DNA from: Amycolatopsis tolypomycina
Lineage (GTDB): Bacteria; Actinomycetota; Actinomycetes; Mycobacteriales; Pseudonocardiaceae
Assembly (NCBI RefSeq): GCF_900105945.1
Contig: NZ_FNSO01000004.1
Coordinates: forward strand, 2,418,001-2,482,000
DNA: 64,000 bases
Reading direction: 5' to 3'
In this document: in pieces, positions 50,140 to 58,788 of the stretch
How the letters are laid out: every line of letters begins with the position of its first letter
How positions within the stretch are numbered: position 1 is the first letter of the stretch
The notes under the pieces: generated by a model
What the model was told of the DNA's origin: nothing
The model's input: only the letters and a program-made list of their open reading frames with translations
The model's database searches: none
Made by a program: the position numbers and the translations under genes

Positions 50140-51092
50140 GGCGCTACCTCCTCCGCCGCGCCGGGCAGGCGGTGTTCGTGCTGTGGGCGGCGTTCACGCT
50201 GTCGTTCCTGATCCTCTACCTGCTGCCGGGCGACGCCGTCTCGGCGAAGCTCGCCAGCGGCGAGGCGGGCTCGTCGGCGACGCCCGAGCAGCTCGCCGCC
50301 GCCCGCGCGGAGTACGGCCTCGACTCGCCGTTGCCCGTGCAGTACCTGAAACGGCTGGTCGCGGCCCTGCACGGCGACTTCGGCCGCAGCGTCGCGACCG
50401 GCGACGACGCCACGCACATGGTCGTCACGGCCCTGCCGCCGACGCTCACCGTGACCGGGCCGGCGCTGGTGTTCGCGGTGCTGTTCGGCGGCGGCTCGGC
50501 GTTCCTCGGCACGTTCACCCGGTTCCGCTGGCTGCGGCAGGCCCTGCTGTCCCTGCCGTCGCTGGCGATCTCGCTGCCGCCGTTCTGGGTCGGGCTGCTG
50601 CTGATCCAGTTCTTCTCGTTCCGGTTGCGGCTGCTGCCGGCGCTGGGCACGCAGGGCTTCTCGGCTTTGATCCTGCCCGCGGTCACGCTGGCCCTGCCGA
50701 CCGGCGCGATCATCGGGCAGGTGCTGGCGAAGAGCCTGGCCACGCAGCAGGAGCAACCGTACGCGGAGATCGCGGCGGCCAAGGGCGCGAGCCCGCTGCG
50801 CGTCCACTTCGGACACCTCCTGCGCAACGCGGCCGTGCCGGCGCTGACCGTCGCCGGGGTGGTGGCGGGCAACCTCGTCGCGGGGTCGGTGATCACCGAG
50901 ACGGTGTTCTCGCGCGACGGCGTCGGCCGGATCACCGCGGCCGCCGTCACCGCGCAGGACGTCCCGGTGGTGCAGGCGGTGATCGTGCTGGCGGCGCTCG
51001 TGTTCGTGGTGCTGAACCTGGTCGTCGACCTGCTGTACCCGCTGCTCGACCCGCGCATCGCGCGGACCCCGGAGGCGGTTCCCCATGGCTGA
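50136..51092 (+). CDS. Peptide/nickel-type ABC importer permease (DppB-like), system 2
   Basis: A 318-residue permease. The N-terminal helix is AVFVLWAAFTLSFLILYLLPGDAV; PYAEIAAAKGASPLRVHFGH is the ATPase-docking loop, and SVITETVFSRDGVGRITAAAV is the DppB motif. The GTG start at 50136 sits in the binding-protein stop, and the stop overlaps the next start by eight bases. It lacks the four-cysteine insertion of its system 1 counterpart. Confidence 0.93.
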   Translation: MRRYLLRRAGQAVFVLWAAFTLSFLILYLLPGDAVSAKLASGEAGSSATPEQLAAARAEYGLDSPLPVQYLKRLVAALHGDFGRSVATGDDATHMVVTALPPTLTVTGPALVFAVLFGGGSAFLGTFTRFRWLRQALLSLPSLAISLPPFWVGLLLIQFFSFRLRLLPALGTQGFSALILPAVTLALPTGAIIGQVLAKSLATQQEQPYAEIAAAKGASPLRVHFGHLLRNAAVPALTVAGVVAGNLVAGSVITETVFSRDGVGRITAAAVTAQDVPVVQAVIVLAALVFVVLNLVVDLLYPLLDPRIARTPEAVPHG

Positions 51093-51915
51093 GCTGACCC
51101 TCCCGAAAGGGCACTTTCACGTGAAAGTGCCCCCGGGGCTCGTGCTGGCGCTGGCGGTGCTGGTGTTCGTGCTGCTCGCGGCGTTCGTGCCGGGCCTGCT
51201 GACCGGGTACGACCCGATCGCCGGCGTCCCGAAGGAACGGCTCCAGGGCCCGTCGCTGCAGCACCTGTTCGGCACCGACGAGACCGGCCGTGACGTCTAC
51301 GCGCGGGTGATCCACGGTGCGGCGCTCTCGCTGCGGGCCACCGCCATCGCCGTGCTCGTCGCGCTGGTGGCCGGGTCGGCGCTCGGCCTGCTCGCCGGGT
51401 TCCGCGGCGGCTGGGCGGACACCGTGATCATGCGGATCGTCGACGTCTTCCTCGCCATCCCGCCGATCCTGCTGTCGCTGGCCCTGGTCACGGCGCTGGG
51501 CTTCGGCACGACGAACGTCGCGATCGCCGTCGGCATCGCGAACCTCGCGGCCTTCGCGCGGGTCATGCGCGCGGAGGTGCTGCGCGTGCGGACCGGCGTG
51601 TTCGTCGAAGCCGCGCGCGCCGGGGGAGTGCGCTGGTCCGGGGTGCTGCTGCGGCACGTCCTGCCCAACGCGGCGGGCCCGGTGCTCGCCCTGGCGACGC
51701 TCACCCTCGGCACGGCCGTGCTCGAGGTGTCCGCGCTGAGCTTCCTCGGCTTCGGCGCGACCCCGCCCACCCCGGAGTGGGGCGCGCTCGTCGCGGGCGG
51801 GCGCAGTTTCCTGGCCACGGCCTGGTGGATGACGACGTTCCCGGGACTGACGGTCGCGGCGGTGGTCCTCGCCGCCAACCGGCTGTCCCGCGCGCTGGAC
51901 GGAGGCGACCGATGA
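51085..51915 (+). CDS. Peptide/nickel-type ABC importer permease (DppC-like), system 2
   Basis: A 276-residue DppC-type permease with [20 protein letters not shown] as first helix, the [19 protein letters not shown] motif, and [17 protein letters not shown] near the end. The first codons contain a perfect 24-base palindrome (51109-51132) giving the odd N-terminal [13 protein letters not shown] just before the first helix. The start overlaps the DppB-like stop, and the stop overlaps the ATPase start (ATGA). Confidence 0.93.
   Translation: MAELTLPKGHFHVKVPPGLVLALAVLVFVLLAAFVPGLLTGYDPIAGVPKERLQGPSLQHLFGTDETGRDVYARVIHGAALSLRATAIAVLVALVAGSALGLLAGFRGGWADTVIMRIVDVFLAIPPILLSLALVTALGFGTTNVAIAVGIANLAAFARVMRAEVLRVRTGVFVEAARAGGVRWSGVLLRHVLPNAAGPVLALATLTLGTAVLEVSALSFLGFGATPPTPEWGALVAGGRSFLATAWWMTTFPGLTVAAVVLAANRLSRALDGGDR
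51109..51132. repeat. Perfect 24-base palindrome inside the DppC-like gene
   Basis: GGGCACTTTCAC is followed directly by its reverse complement GTGAAAGTGCCC with no loop. It lies in frame eight codons into the coding region, in the cytoplasmic N-terminal tail where insertion should be harmless. It looks like another repetitive palindrome caught in coding sequence; it could also act as an mRNA hairpin close to the start. Confidence 0.85.
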
Positions 51916-53579
51916 CCCTGCTGCGCATCGCGGACCTGGCCGTGTCGTACCGGGGAGTCCCGGCCGTCCACGACGTCGGCCTCGACGTCGGCGCCGGTGA
52001 AGTGGTCGCCGTCGTCGGCGAGTCGGGCTCGGGCAAGTCGACCACGGCCCACGCGGCGATCGGGCTGCTGCCGCGCGGCGGCCGCGTCGACGGCGGCTCG
52101 ATCACCTTCGACGGCCGGGACCTGCTGACGCTGTCGTCCCGGCAGTGGCGTTCGGTGCGCGGACGCGAGATCGCGCTGGTGCCGCAGGACCCGGCGGTGT
52201 CGCTGAACCCGGTGCACCGGATCGGCGACCAGGTCGCGGAGGTGCTGAAGATCCACGGCCTCGCCGACCGGCGGACCGCTTCCCGGGAGGCGATCTCCTT
52301 GCTGGAGCGCGCGGGCGTGCCCCAGCCGGAGCTGCGGGCGCGGCAGTACCCGCACCAGCTTTCGGGCGGCCTGCGCCAGCGCGTGCTGATCGCGTCGGCG
52401 CTGGCCGGGCGGCCGAAGCTGATCATCGCGGACGAGCCGACCAGCGCCCTCGACGTCACCGTGCAGCGGCGGATCCTCGACCACCTGACGTCGCTGGCGG
52501 CCGAATCGGGCACGGCGATCCTGCTCATCACGCACGATCTCGGGGTGGCGGCCGACCGGGCGTCGCGGATCGTGGTGCTGTCGCAGGGTTGCGTGGTCGA
52601 GGAGGGTGCGTCGGTCGTCAGCGCGCCCACGCACCCGTACACGCAGCAGCTGATCGCGGCGGCGCCGAGCCTGTCGAGCGCGGTGCGGCCGCCCGCGCCT
52701 GCGGCCGAGCCCCTGGTGTCGGTGCGGGACCTGGCGAAGACGTTCGACGGCGGCATCCGCGCGGTCGACGGCGTCTCGTTCGACATCCCGCGCGGGCAGA
52801 CCCTGGCCCTGGTCGGCGAATCCGGCTCGGGCAAGTCGACGACCGCGCGGATGGTGCTGCGCTTGGAAACGCCGTCGGCGGGCTCGATCGCGTTCGACGG
52901 CCAGGACATCACGTCCCTCGGTGGCGACGAACTGCGGCGGCTGCGGCGGCGGATGCAGATCGTCTACCAGAACCCGTACGCGTCGCTGAACCCGAAGTTC
53001 TCCATCGAGGACGTCGTCGCGGAGCCGTTGCGGGCGTTCCGGCTGCCCCGCACGCGCGTCCCGGAGCTGCTCGACCAGGTGGCCCTGCCGGCGTCGGTGG
53101 CCCGCCGGAAACCGGCGGAGCTGTCGGGCGGGCAGCGGCAGCGGGTGGCGATCGCGCGGGCCCTGGCGCTGAACCCGGACCTGGTGGTGTGCGACGAACC
53201 GGTGTCGGCGCTGGACGTCTCGGTGCAGGCCCAGATCCTGCGGCTGCTGGCGGAGCTGCAGTCCTCGCTGGGGTTGTCGTACTTGTTCATCTCGCACGAC
53301 CTCGCGGTGGTCCGGCAGCTCGCGGACCACGTCGGGGTCATGCGCGCGGGCGCGCTGGTGGAACTGGGCCCGGCGGCGCAGGTGCTGGAACGGCCGGAAG
53401 CGGAGTACACGAAGGAACTGCTGGCCGCGATTCCCGGTCGCCGGTCATTTTCCCACCACGTGGATGCTTTTGCCGAGCCGTGCGGCCATGCCCCATTCTC
53501 CGGTCATGACCCAGTTCCACGAACCTCTGAAATTCGCTTATTGGGTGCCGAACGTCAGCGGCGGGCTCGTCACGAGTGA
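51912..53579 (+). CDS. Double ABC ATPase (fused DppD-DppF), system 2
   Basis: A 555-residue double ATPase: GESGSGKS near residue 38 with LSGGLRQR and [10 protein letters not shown], then GESGSGKS near 303 with LSGGQRQR and [10 protein letters not shown]. It powers importer system 2. The last helix should end near [14 protein letters not shown]; the remaining roughly 40 residues (His/Pro/Arg-rich, ending RRARHE) read through the start of the next gene, so the two genes overlap by 74 bases. This tail is probably a recent loss of the original stop and unlikely to be structured. Confidence 0.93.
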   Translation: MTLLRIADLAVSYRGVPAVHDVGLDVGAGEVVAVVGESGSGKSTTAHAAIGLLPRGGRVDGGSITFDGRDLLTLSSRQWRSVRGREIALVPQDPAVSLNPVHRIGDQVAEVLKIHGLADRRTASREAISLLERAGVPQPELRARQYPHQLSGGLRQRVLIASALAGRPKLIIADEPTSALDVTVQRRILDHLTSLAAESGTAILLITHDLGVAADRASRIVVLSQGCVVEEGASVVSAPTHPYTQQLIAAAPSLSSAVRPPAPAAEPLVSVRDLAKTFDGGIRAVDGVSFDIPRGQTLALVGESGSGKSTTARMVLRLETPSAGSIAFDGQDITSLGGDELRRLRRRMQIVYQNPYASLNPKFSIEDVVAEPLRAFRLPRTRVPELLDQVALPASVARRKPAELSGGQRQRVAIARALALNPDLVVCDEPVSALDVSVQAQILRLLAELQSSLGLSYLFISHDLAVVRQLADHVGVMRAGALVELGPAAQVLERPEAEYTKELLAAIPGRRSFSHHVDAFAEPCGHAPFSGHDPVPRTSEIRLLGAERQRRARHE

Positions 53580-54636
53580 CATCGAGCAGCGCACTGATTG
53601 GGGGTACGAATACAACCGGGATCTCGCGGTCATCGCCGAGAACAACGGGTTCGAATACGCGCTCACGCAGGTGCGCTACACCGCCAGCTACGGTGCCGCC
53701 TACCAACACGAATCGACCGGGTTCAGCCTCGCGCTGCTCCTGGCGACGCAGCGGCTGAAGGTGATCGCGGCCGTGCACCCCGGGCTGTGGCAGCCCGGGG
53801 TGCTGGCGAAGTTCATCGCCAGCGCGGACGTCCTCTCCGGCGGCCGGGCCGCGGTGAACGTGGTCAGCGGCTGGTTCAAGGACGAGTTCACCGGCCTCGG
53901 CGAGCCGTGGCTGGAGCATGACGAGCGCTACCGCCGGTCCGAAGAGTTCATCCGGGTGCTCAAGGAACTGTGGACCAACGACCACGCCGAGTTCGCCGGC
54001 GACTTTTACCGGATCCACGACTTCGACATCAAGCCAAAGCCCCTTTCGGGTGACGGGCGTCCGCATCCCGAGATTTTCCAGGGCGGGAACTCGACGGCCG
54101 CCCGCAAGCTGGCCGGCCGCGTTTCGGACTGGTACTTCAGCAACGGCAAGGATTACGACGGGTTCAGCGAACAGGTCGCCGAAGTGCGGGGTTACGCGGC
54201 CGAAAACAACCACGCCGTGCGCTTCGGCTTGAACGGTTTCGTGATCGCCCGCGAGACCGAAGCCGAAGCGCGGGACGTGCTGCGCGAGATCGTCGCCAAG
54301 GCCAACGTCGAAGCGGTCGAGGGCTTCCGCTCGGCGGTGCAGCAGGCCGGCAACTCGACGGCGGACAAGAAGGGCATGTGGGCGGACTCGGAGTTCGCCG
54401 ACCTCGTCCAGTACAACGACGGCTTCCGCACCCGGCTCATCGGCACCCCGGAGCAGATCGCCGAACGCGCCATCGAATACAAGCGCCGCGGCGCGAGCCT
54501 GCTGCTGCTCGGCTTCCTGCACTTCCAGGAGGACGTCGAGTACTTCGGCCAGCACGTGCTGCCGATCATCCGGGAACTGGAGAAGGACCTCGACCGCGGC
54601 GCCGCGACGCCCGAACCCGTGGGGAGCCGAGCATGA
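53506..54636 (+). CDS. sfnG: Dimethylsulfone monooxygenase-like FMNH2-dependent enzyme
   Basis: This 376-residue luciferase-like monooxygenase closely fits Sfn[15 protein letters not shown] at the N-terminus, [28 protein letters not shown] and [18 protein letters not shown] are all signature blocks. SfnG oxidises dimethylsulfone with FMNH2 and O2 to methanesulfinate and formaldehyde, for sulfur supply. I chose the ATG at 53506; an ATG at 53488 is also in frame. No flavin reductase or sulfinate/sulfonate monooxygenase SsuD is adjacent, so FMNH2 must come from elsewhere. It ends in an overlap with the next monooxygenase gene. Confidence 0.9.
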   Translation: MTQFHEPLKFAYWVPNVSGGLVTSDIEQRTDWGYEYNRDLAVIAENNGFEYALTQVRYTASYGAAYQHESTGFSLALLLATQRLKVIAAVHPGLWQPGVLAKFIASADVLSGGRAAVNVVSGWFKDEFTGLGEPWLEHDERYRRSEEFIRVLKELWTNDHAEFAGDFYRIHDFDIKPKPLSGDGRPHPEIFQGGNSTAARKLAGRVSDWYFSNGKDYDGFSEQVAEVRGYAAENNHAVRFGLNGFVIARETEAEARDVLREIVAKANVEAVEGFRSAVQQAGNSTADKKGMWADSEFADLVQYNDGFRTRLIGTPEQIAERAIEYKRRGASLLLLGFLHFQEDVEYFGQHVLPIIRELEKDLDRGAATPEPVGSRA

Positions 54637-55808
54637 CCGACTGGATCGAACGCGCCCGCGAGGTCGCCGCCAAGCTCGCCGTCGACGCCGTCGAGCGCGA
54701 CCGCCGCGGCGAGACCCCGTATGAGGAAGTCCGGCTGCTGAAGGACGCCGGCCTGGTCACCCTGCTCGGTCCGGCCGAGCACGGCGGTGGCGGGCAGACC
54801 TGGGAGACCGCGTACCGGGTGATCCGCGAGATCGCTCGTGCGGACGGCTCGATCGGGCAGCTGCTGGGCTACCACTACCTGTGGGCGTGGGCGGCCCGCC
54901 TGGTGGCCACGGACGCCCAGGTGGCGGCCGTCGAAGAGCTGTACACGACGGGCAACCTGTTCTTCGGCGGCGCGGTCAACCCGCGCGACTCCGACCTGAC
55001 GATCACCGACGACGGCGACTCGATCGTCTACAACGGACACAAGTCGTTCTCGACCGGCAGCAAGGTTTCGGACCTGACGGTGCTGGAAGGTGTCCTGGCG
55101 GGGACCGAGGACCACATCTTCGCGATCGTCCCGTCCCAGCAGGAGGGCATCACCTTCCACGACGACTGGGACAACATCGGCCAGCGGCTCACCGAATCCG
55201 GCAGCGTGACGATCACCGACGTCCGGGTGCCCTGGGAGTCGGCGGCCGGTTACGTCGACCGCAAGTTCCGGCCACTGGTGTACAACACCCTCAACGTCCC
55301 GGCGATCCAGCTCGTCTTCACCAACTTCTACCTCGGCATCGCCCAGGGAGCATTGGCGACGGCACTGGCGTACACGCGGGACCACACCCGAGCCTGGCCG
55401 TACGGCGGCGACGACAAGCAGGCGGCGTCGGAGGAGTGGTACATCCTCGACGGCTACGGAGACCTGCAGGCCAAGCTGTGGGCGGCAGAGGCCCTGGTGG
55501 ACAAGGCGGGCGCGGCGATCTCGCGCGTGCTCCACGCCCCGCGCGAAGAGCTGACGCCCGAAGCGCGGGGCGAGGTGGCGGTGCTGATCGCCGCGGCCAA
55601 GCAGCGCACGGTGGACACCGGCCTGGAGATCGGGACGAAGATCTTCGAGCTGACCGGCGCCAGGGCGAGCGCGTCGAAGTACGGGCTGGACCGCTTCTGG
55701 CGCAACCTGCGGACGCACTCGCTGCACGACCCGCTGCCGTACAAGCGCCGCGAGGTGGGTGAGTACGCACTGCTCGGCGAGTACCCGACGCCGACCTGGT
55801 ACACGTGA
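54633..55808 (+). CDS. DszC/SfnC-like flavin-dependent monooxygenase (acyl-CoA dehydrogenase fold)
   Basis: A 391-residue protein of the acyl-CoA dehydrogenase superfamily, in the branch that works as FMNH2-dependent monooxygenases (DszC, SfnB/SfnC). LLGYHYLWAWAARLVATDAQ, FFGGAVNPRDSDLTITDDGD and LTGARASASKYGLDRFWRNLRTHSLHDP are typical, and the usual catalytic glutamate of true dehydrogenases is not evident. It overlaps sfnG by four bases (ATGA), supporting joint function in oxidising an organosulfur compound. The exact substrate is not known. Confidence 0.88.
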   Translation: MTDWIERAREVAAKLAVDAVERDRRGETPYEEVRLLKDAGLVTLLGPAEHGGGGQTWETAYRVIREIARADGSIGQLLGYHYLWAWAARLVATDAQVAAVEELYTTGNLFFGGAVNPRDSDLTITDDGDSIVYNGHKSFSTGSKVSDLTVLEGVLAGTEDHIFAIVPSQQEGITFHDDWDNIGQRLTESGSVTITDVRVPWESAAGYVDRKFRPLVYNTLNVPAIQLVFTNFYLGIAQGALATALAYTRDHTRAWPYGGDDKQAASEEWYILDGYGDLQAKLWAAEALVDKAGAAISRVLHAPREELTPEARGEVAVLIAAAKQRTVDTGLEIGTKIFELTGARASASKYGLDRFWRNLRTHSLHDPLPYKRREVGEYALLGEYPTPTWYT

Positions 55809-55810
55809 GG

Positions 55811-56758
55811 TCACTCGGGGACGAGCGCGATCCGGCCGAACACGGCGCCGGTGTCGAGCTGCCGGTGGGCGTCGGCGGCCTGCCACAACGGCAGCACGTC
55901 GTGGACAACGGCGTCCACCTCACCGCGGCCCGCGGCGGCCAGCAGCTCGGCCGCCACCGTCCAGCGATCCTCTGTGGACACCGAATCGGCGCTGAAGACC
56001 GCGAACGACAGCGACTTCCGGAACGCCGTGAACATCTCCGCGACCAGCCGGGCCGGCGGCGGGCCCGCGACCACGCCCACCGTCACCACCCGCCCGTTGG
56101 GGTTGAGCCCGGCGAAGAACGAGGGCAGCTCGTCCCCGGCCGCGACGTCGAAGAGAACGTCGTGGCCGGTGGCGCCCTCGCCGGTGCGGTCCAGCACCCG
56201 GGTGGCGCCGAGCGCGCGCAGGCGGGCGCCGCGCCCGGCCGACGATGTCGTCACCGCGACCGTGCCGGTGCGGGCCGCGAGCTGGACCGCCATCACGCCG
56301 ATGCCGCCGGCCGCGCCGCGGACCAGTACCGATTCGCCGGGGGCGAAGCGGGCGTGGCGGAGGCCGAAGTGGGCGACCACGCCGGAGCCCGCGACGGTCA
56401 CCGCGTCGACCGGTGACACCTCCGGCGGCAGCCGCACCAGCGTTGCTGCCGGGGCGAGCACCTGCTCGGCGTAGCCGCCGCCCTCGCCGGTGGGGGCCCA
56501 GACGCGTGCGCCGGCCCATGACTCGTCGACGTCCGCGCCCAGTGCCGTGACGACTCCGGCGACCTCGCCGCCGAGGACGTGGCCGGGTTCGAAGCCGAAC
56601 GCGGCGAGGGCGCCGCGGCGGATCAGCACGTCGACGCCGCCGACGCCGATCGCCTCGGGGGTGATCACCACCTGCCCGGCGGCCGGCCGCGGGTCGGGGA
56701 GGTCCACGACCGCCATGCCGCCGGGATCGCCGAACCGCTGTACCGCAACTGCTTTCAC
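55811..56758 (-). CDS. Zinc-free NADPH:quinone oxidoreductase (MDR family)
   Basis: A 315-residue medium-chain reductase. GRVVTVGVV and the NADPH-binding VRGAAGGIGVMAVQLA are present; the catalytic and structural zinc cysteines of alcohol dehydrogenases are absent, as in QOR/crotonyl-reductase-like members. I chose the GTG at 56758, with GGGAGAAG upstream; the frame is open far beyond it on the same strand as a shadow of the TetR gene. It is divergent from the TetR gene with a palindromic operator between them, so it is probably repressed by that TetR and induced by a reactive carbonyl or quinone. Confidence 0.88.
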   Translation of the reverse strand: MKAVAVQRFGDPGGMAVVDLPDPRPAAGQVVITPEAIGVGGVDVLIRRGALAAFGFEPGHVLGGEVAGVVTALGADVDESWAGARVWAPTGEGGGYAEQVLAPAATLVRLPPEVSPVDAVTVAGSGVVAHFGLRHARFAPGESVLVRGAAGGIGVMAVQLAARTGTVAVTTSSAGRGARLRALGATRVLDRTGEGATGHDVLFDVAAGDELPSFFAGLNPNGRVVTVGVVAGPPPARLVAEMFTAFRKSLSFAVFSADSVSTEDRWTVAAELLAAAGRGEVDAVVHDVLPLWQAADAHRQLDTGAVFGRIALVPE

Positions 56759-56793
56759 TGTCTTCTCCCTGAGTTCGAGGCGGCCGCGAACGT

Positions 56794-56813
56794 ACCGGAC
56801 GCCCCCGTCCGGT
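56794..56813. promoter_or_regulatory. Palindromic operator between quinone reductase and TetR gene
   Basis: ACCGGACG (56794-56801) and CGTCCGGT (56806-56813) form perfect 8-base arms with a CCCC spacer. It lies in the 72-base divergent gap, just upstream of a TAAAGT -10-like box at 56819-56824. This position suits TetR autorepression and control of both genes. Confidence 0.65.
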
Positions 56814-56830
56814 TCGGCTAAAGTGAGACG

Positions 56831-57412
56831 GTGACCGGCTCTTTGCCTCGGATCCGGCGTTCGGACGCCCGTGACAACCGCGAACGCCTCCTGGACGCGG
56901 CCCGTGCCGTGTTCGCCGCCGAAGGCCTGGCCGCGCCGATGCGGGAGATCGCCCGGCACGCCGGCGTCGGCCCGGCGACGCTGTACCGCCACTTCCCGAC
57001 CAAGGAGCAGCTGTTCGCCGAGGCGTTCGGCGACCGGCTGCGGGCCTGCTACGCCGTCGTCGACGACGGTCTCGCCGACGCGGATCCGTGGCGTGGCCTG
57101 CGGACGGTGATCGAGCGGCTCGGCGAGCTCTACGCCCGCGACCGGGCGATGACCGCGGCGCTCATGGCGGCGTTCCCCGGCGCGCTGGACTTCACCGCCG
57201 ACCGCGAGCGCGCCCTGAAATCGCTCGCCGAGCTGGTGCGCCGGGCCAGGGACGCGGGCCGGGTGCGGCCCGACACGACCCTGGACGACATCGTCCTCGT
57301 CCTGATGGCCGCCGGCGGCATCCAGGCGAGCTCGCCGGCGGCCCGGGTGGCCGCGGTGCGGCGGTTCACCACGATCGCGATCAACGGGCTCCGATCGACC
57401 CCGCGCGACTAA
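56831..57412 (+). CDS. TetR-family regulator (divergent to quinone reductase)
   Basis: A 193-residue TetR protein. The helix-turn-helix is at residues about 28-53 (MREIARHAGVGPATLYRHFP), followed by FPTKEQLFAEAF. The GTG start follows TAAAGT by only 6 bases, so the mRNA may be leaderless. The ligand domain is all-helical and unassigned. It probably binds the palindrome at 56794-56813. Confidence 0.9.
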   Translation: MTGSLPRIRRSDARDNRERLLDAARAVFAAEGLAAPMREIARHAGVGPATLYRHFPTKEQLFAEAFGDRLRACYAVVDDGLADADPWRGLRTVIERLGELYARDRAMTAALMAAFPGALDFTADRERALKSLAELVRRARDAGRVRPDTTLDDIVLVLMAAGGIQASSPAARVAAVRRFTTIAINGLRSTPRD

Positions 57413-57414
57413 GT

Positions 57415-57451
57415 GGGACACTGTCCCGTATTGTAACCGGGACAACGTCCC
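57415..57451. promoter_or_regulatory. Paired operators GGGACAnnGTCCC before the hydrolase-TetR operon
   Basis: Two 13-base palindromes, GGGACACTGTCCC (57415-57427) and GGGACAACGTCCC (57439-57451), are spaced 24 bases centre to centre. They sit directly before AAGGAG and the ATG at 57468. A TATTGTAAC stretch between them could be the -10. This is the expected layout for strong repression by a TetR dimer pair, most likely the TetR encoded at 58202 in the same operon. Confidence 0.75.
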
Positions 57452-57467
57452 ATTTAAGGAGCTCCGC

Positions 57468-58205
57468 ATGGCGATCACCTACGTGCTGGTCCACGGCGCC
57501 TGGCACACCGGACAGGCCTGGGCGCGGGTCGTGCCGCGGCTGGCCGCGAGCGGGCGGCCCGTGTTCACCCCCACGCTCACCGGCTACGGCGAAACCCGGC
57601 ACCTGCTGACCCCGGACGTCGGCCTCCGCACGCACACCGCCGACATCGTGCGGCTGCTCGTCGACGCCGACCTGCACGACGTCGTCCTCGTCGGGCACAG
57701 CTACGCCGGCCTGGTGATCTCCGCGGTCGCCAACGAGGTGCCCGAGCGGATCGCGCGGCTGGTGTACCTCGACGCGATGGTGCCCGCGGACGGGGAAACC
57801 GGGCTCGACGTCATGCCCATCACCCGCAGCATGCTCGGCACCGGCTGGCGGGTGCCGCCGCTGCCCGAATGGCCCGCGCCCTTCGGCCTCTTCGGGGTGA
57901 CCGACCCCGGGGACGTCGCCTGGCTGCGGACCCTGCTGTCCGACCAGCCGCTGCGCTGCCTCGAAGAGCCGGTCGCCCTGGACAACCCGGCCGCCGCCGG
58001 GATCCCGCGGACGCACATCCACTGCACGGTGAAACCGGCGGGGTTCGACCGGCGCCCGGTACCGCCGCGGCAGCCGAACGGCGAACCCGCGGACGTGCGC
58101 GAGCTGGCCGCCGGGCACGACTGCATGATCACCGCGCCGGCCGAGCTGGCCGCACTGCTGCTGGACGTCGGCGTGCCGGTGGGGGCCGGTAGCATGCGGT
58201 CGTGA
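57468..58205 (+). CDS. Alpha/beta hydrolase
   Basis: A 245-residue hydrolase of the salicylate/pyrethroid esterase-like type. VLVHGAWHTGQAW forms the oxyanion region, GHSYAGLV gives the nucleophile near residue 82, and a C-terminal His is in AAGHDCMI near residue 223. AAGGAG precedes the ATG. The stop overlaps the TetR start (GTGA). It probably cleaves a small ester or similar inducer sensed by the TetR. The substrate is not known. Confidence 0.9.
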   Translation: MAITYVLVHGAWHTGQAWARVVPRLAASGRPVFTPTLTGYGETRHLLTPDVGLRTHTADIVRLLVDADLHDVVLVGHSYAGLVISAVANEVPERIARLVYLDAMVPADGETGLDVMPITRSMLGTGWRVPPLPEWPAPFGLFGVTDPGDVAWLRTLLSDQPLRCLEEPVALDNPAAAGIPRTHIHCTVKPAGFDRRPVPPRQPNGEPADVRELAAGHDCMITAPAELAALLLDVGVPVGAGSMRS

Positions 58206-58783
58206 GCGATTCCCGGACGGCGGCAGGGAAACCGCCGCGGCGTGCCGACGCGCGGCGCAACGCCGGGAACGTCCTCGAGGCCGCGGCCGCGGTGTTCGTG
58301 ACCTCCGGCGTCGACGCGCCGATCCGGGAGATCGCCGCCCGGGCCGGGGTGGGGACGGCGACCATCTACCGCCACTACCCGACCCGGGCCGACCTCATCC
58401 TCGCCGTGTACCGGCTGCAGGTCGAAGCCCTGGCCGAGGCCGGGCCCGCGCTGCTCGCCGGCGAACCGGGGCCGCACCGGGCGCTGGTGCGGTGGATCGA
58501 CCGGTTCGTCGACTTCGTCGTCACCAAGCAGGGGCTGGCGTCGGTGCTGCAGTCCGACGAACCCTGCTACGACCCGCTGCACACGTACTTCCTCGAGCGG
58601 CTCGTGCCCGTGTGCACGCAGCTGCTCGACGCCGCGGCGGCGGCCGGCGAGATCGTCCCCGGCCAGGACGCCCACGAGCTGATGCGCGGCGTCGGCAGCC
58701 TCTGCGCCGGCGCCGGGACCGCGGCGCCCTACGACGCGCGGCACCTGGTGCGGCTGCTGATCAACGGCCTGCGCCGGTCCTGA
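58202..58783 (+). CDS. TetR-family regulator (with alpha/beta hydrolase)
   Basis: A 193-residue TetR protein with helix-turn-helix IREIAARAGVGTATIYRHYP at about residues 41-60. The GTG start overlaps the hydrolase stop. The C-terminal domain is of the type seen next to hydrolase or reductase genes. It is likely autoregulatory through the palindromes at 57415-57451. It ends 5 bases from the convergent GH95 gene. Confidence 0.9.
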   Translation: MSDSRTAAGKPPRRADARRNAGNVLEAAAAVFVTSGVDAPIREIAARAGVGTATIYRHYPTRADLILAVYRLQVEALAEAGPALLAGEPGPHRALVRWIDRFVDFVVTKQGLASVLQSDEPCYDPLHTYFLERLVPVCTQLLDAAAAAGEIVPGQDAHELMRGVGSLCAGAGTAAPYDARHLVRLLINGLRRS

Positions 58784-58788
58784 ACCAC

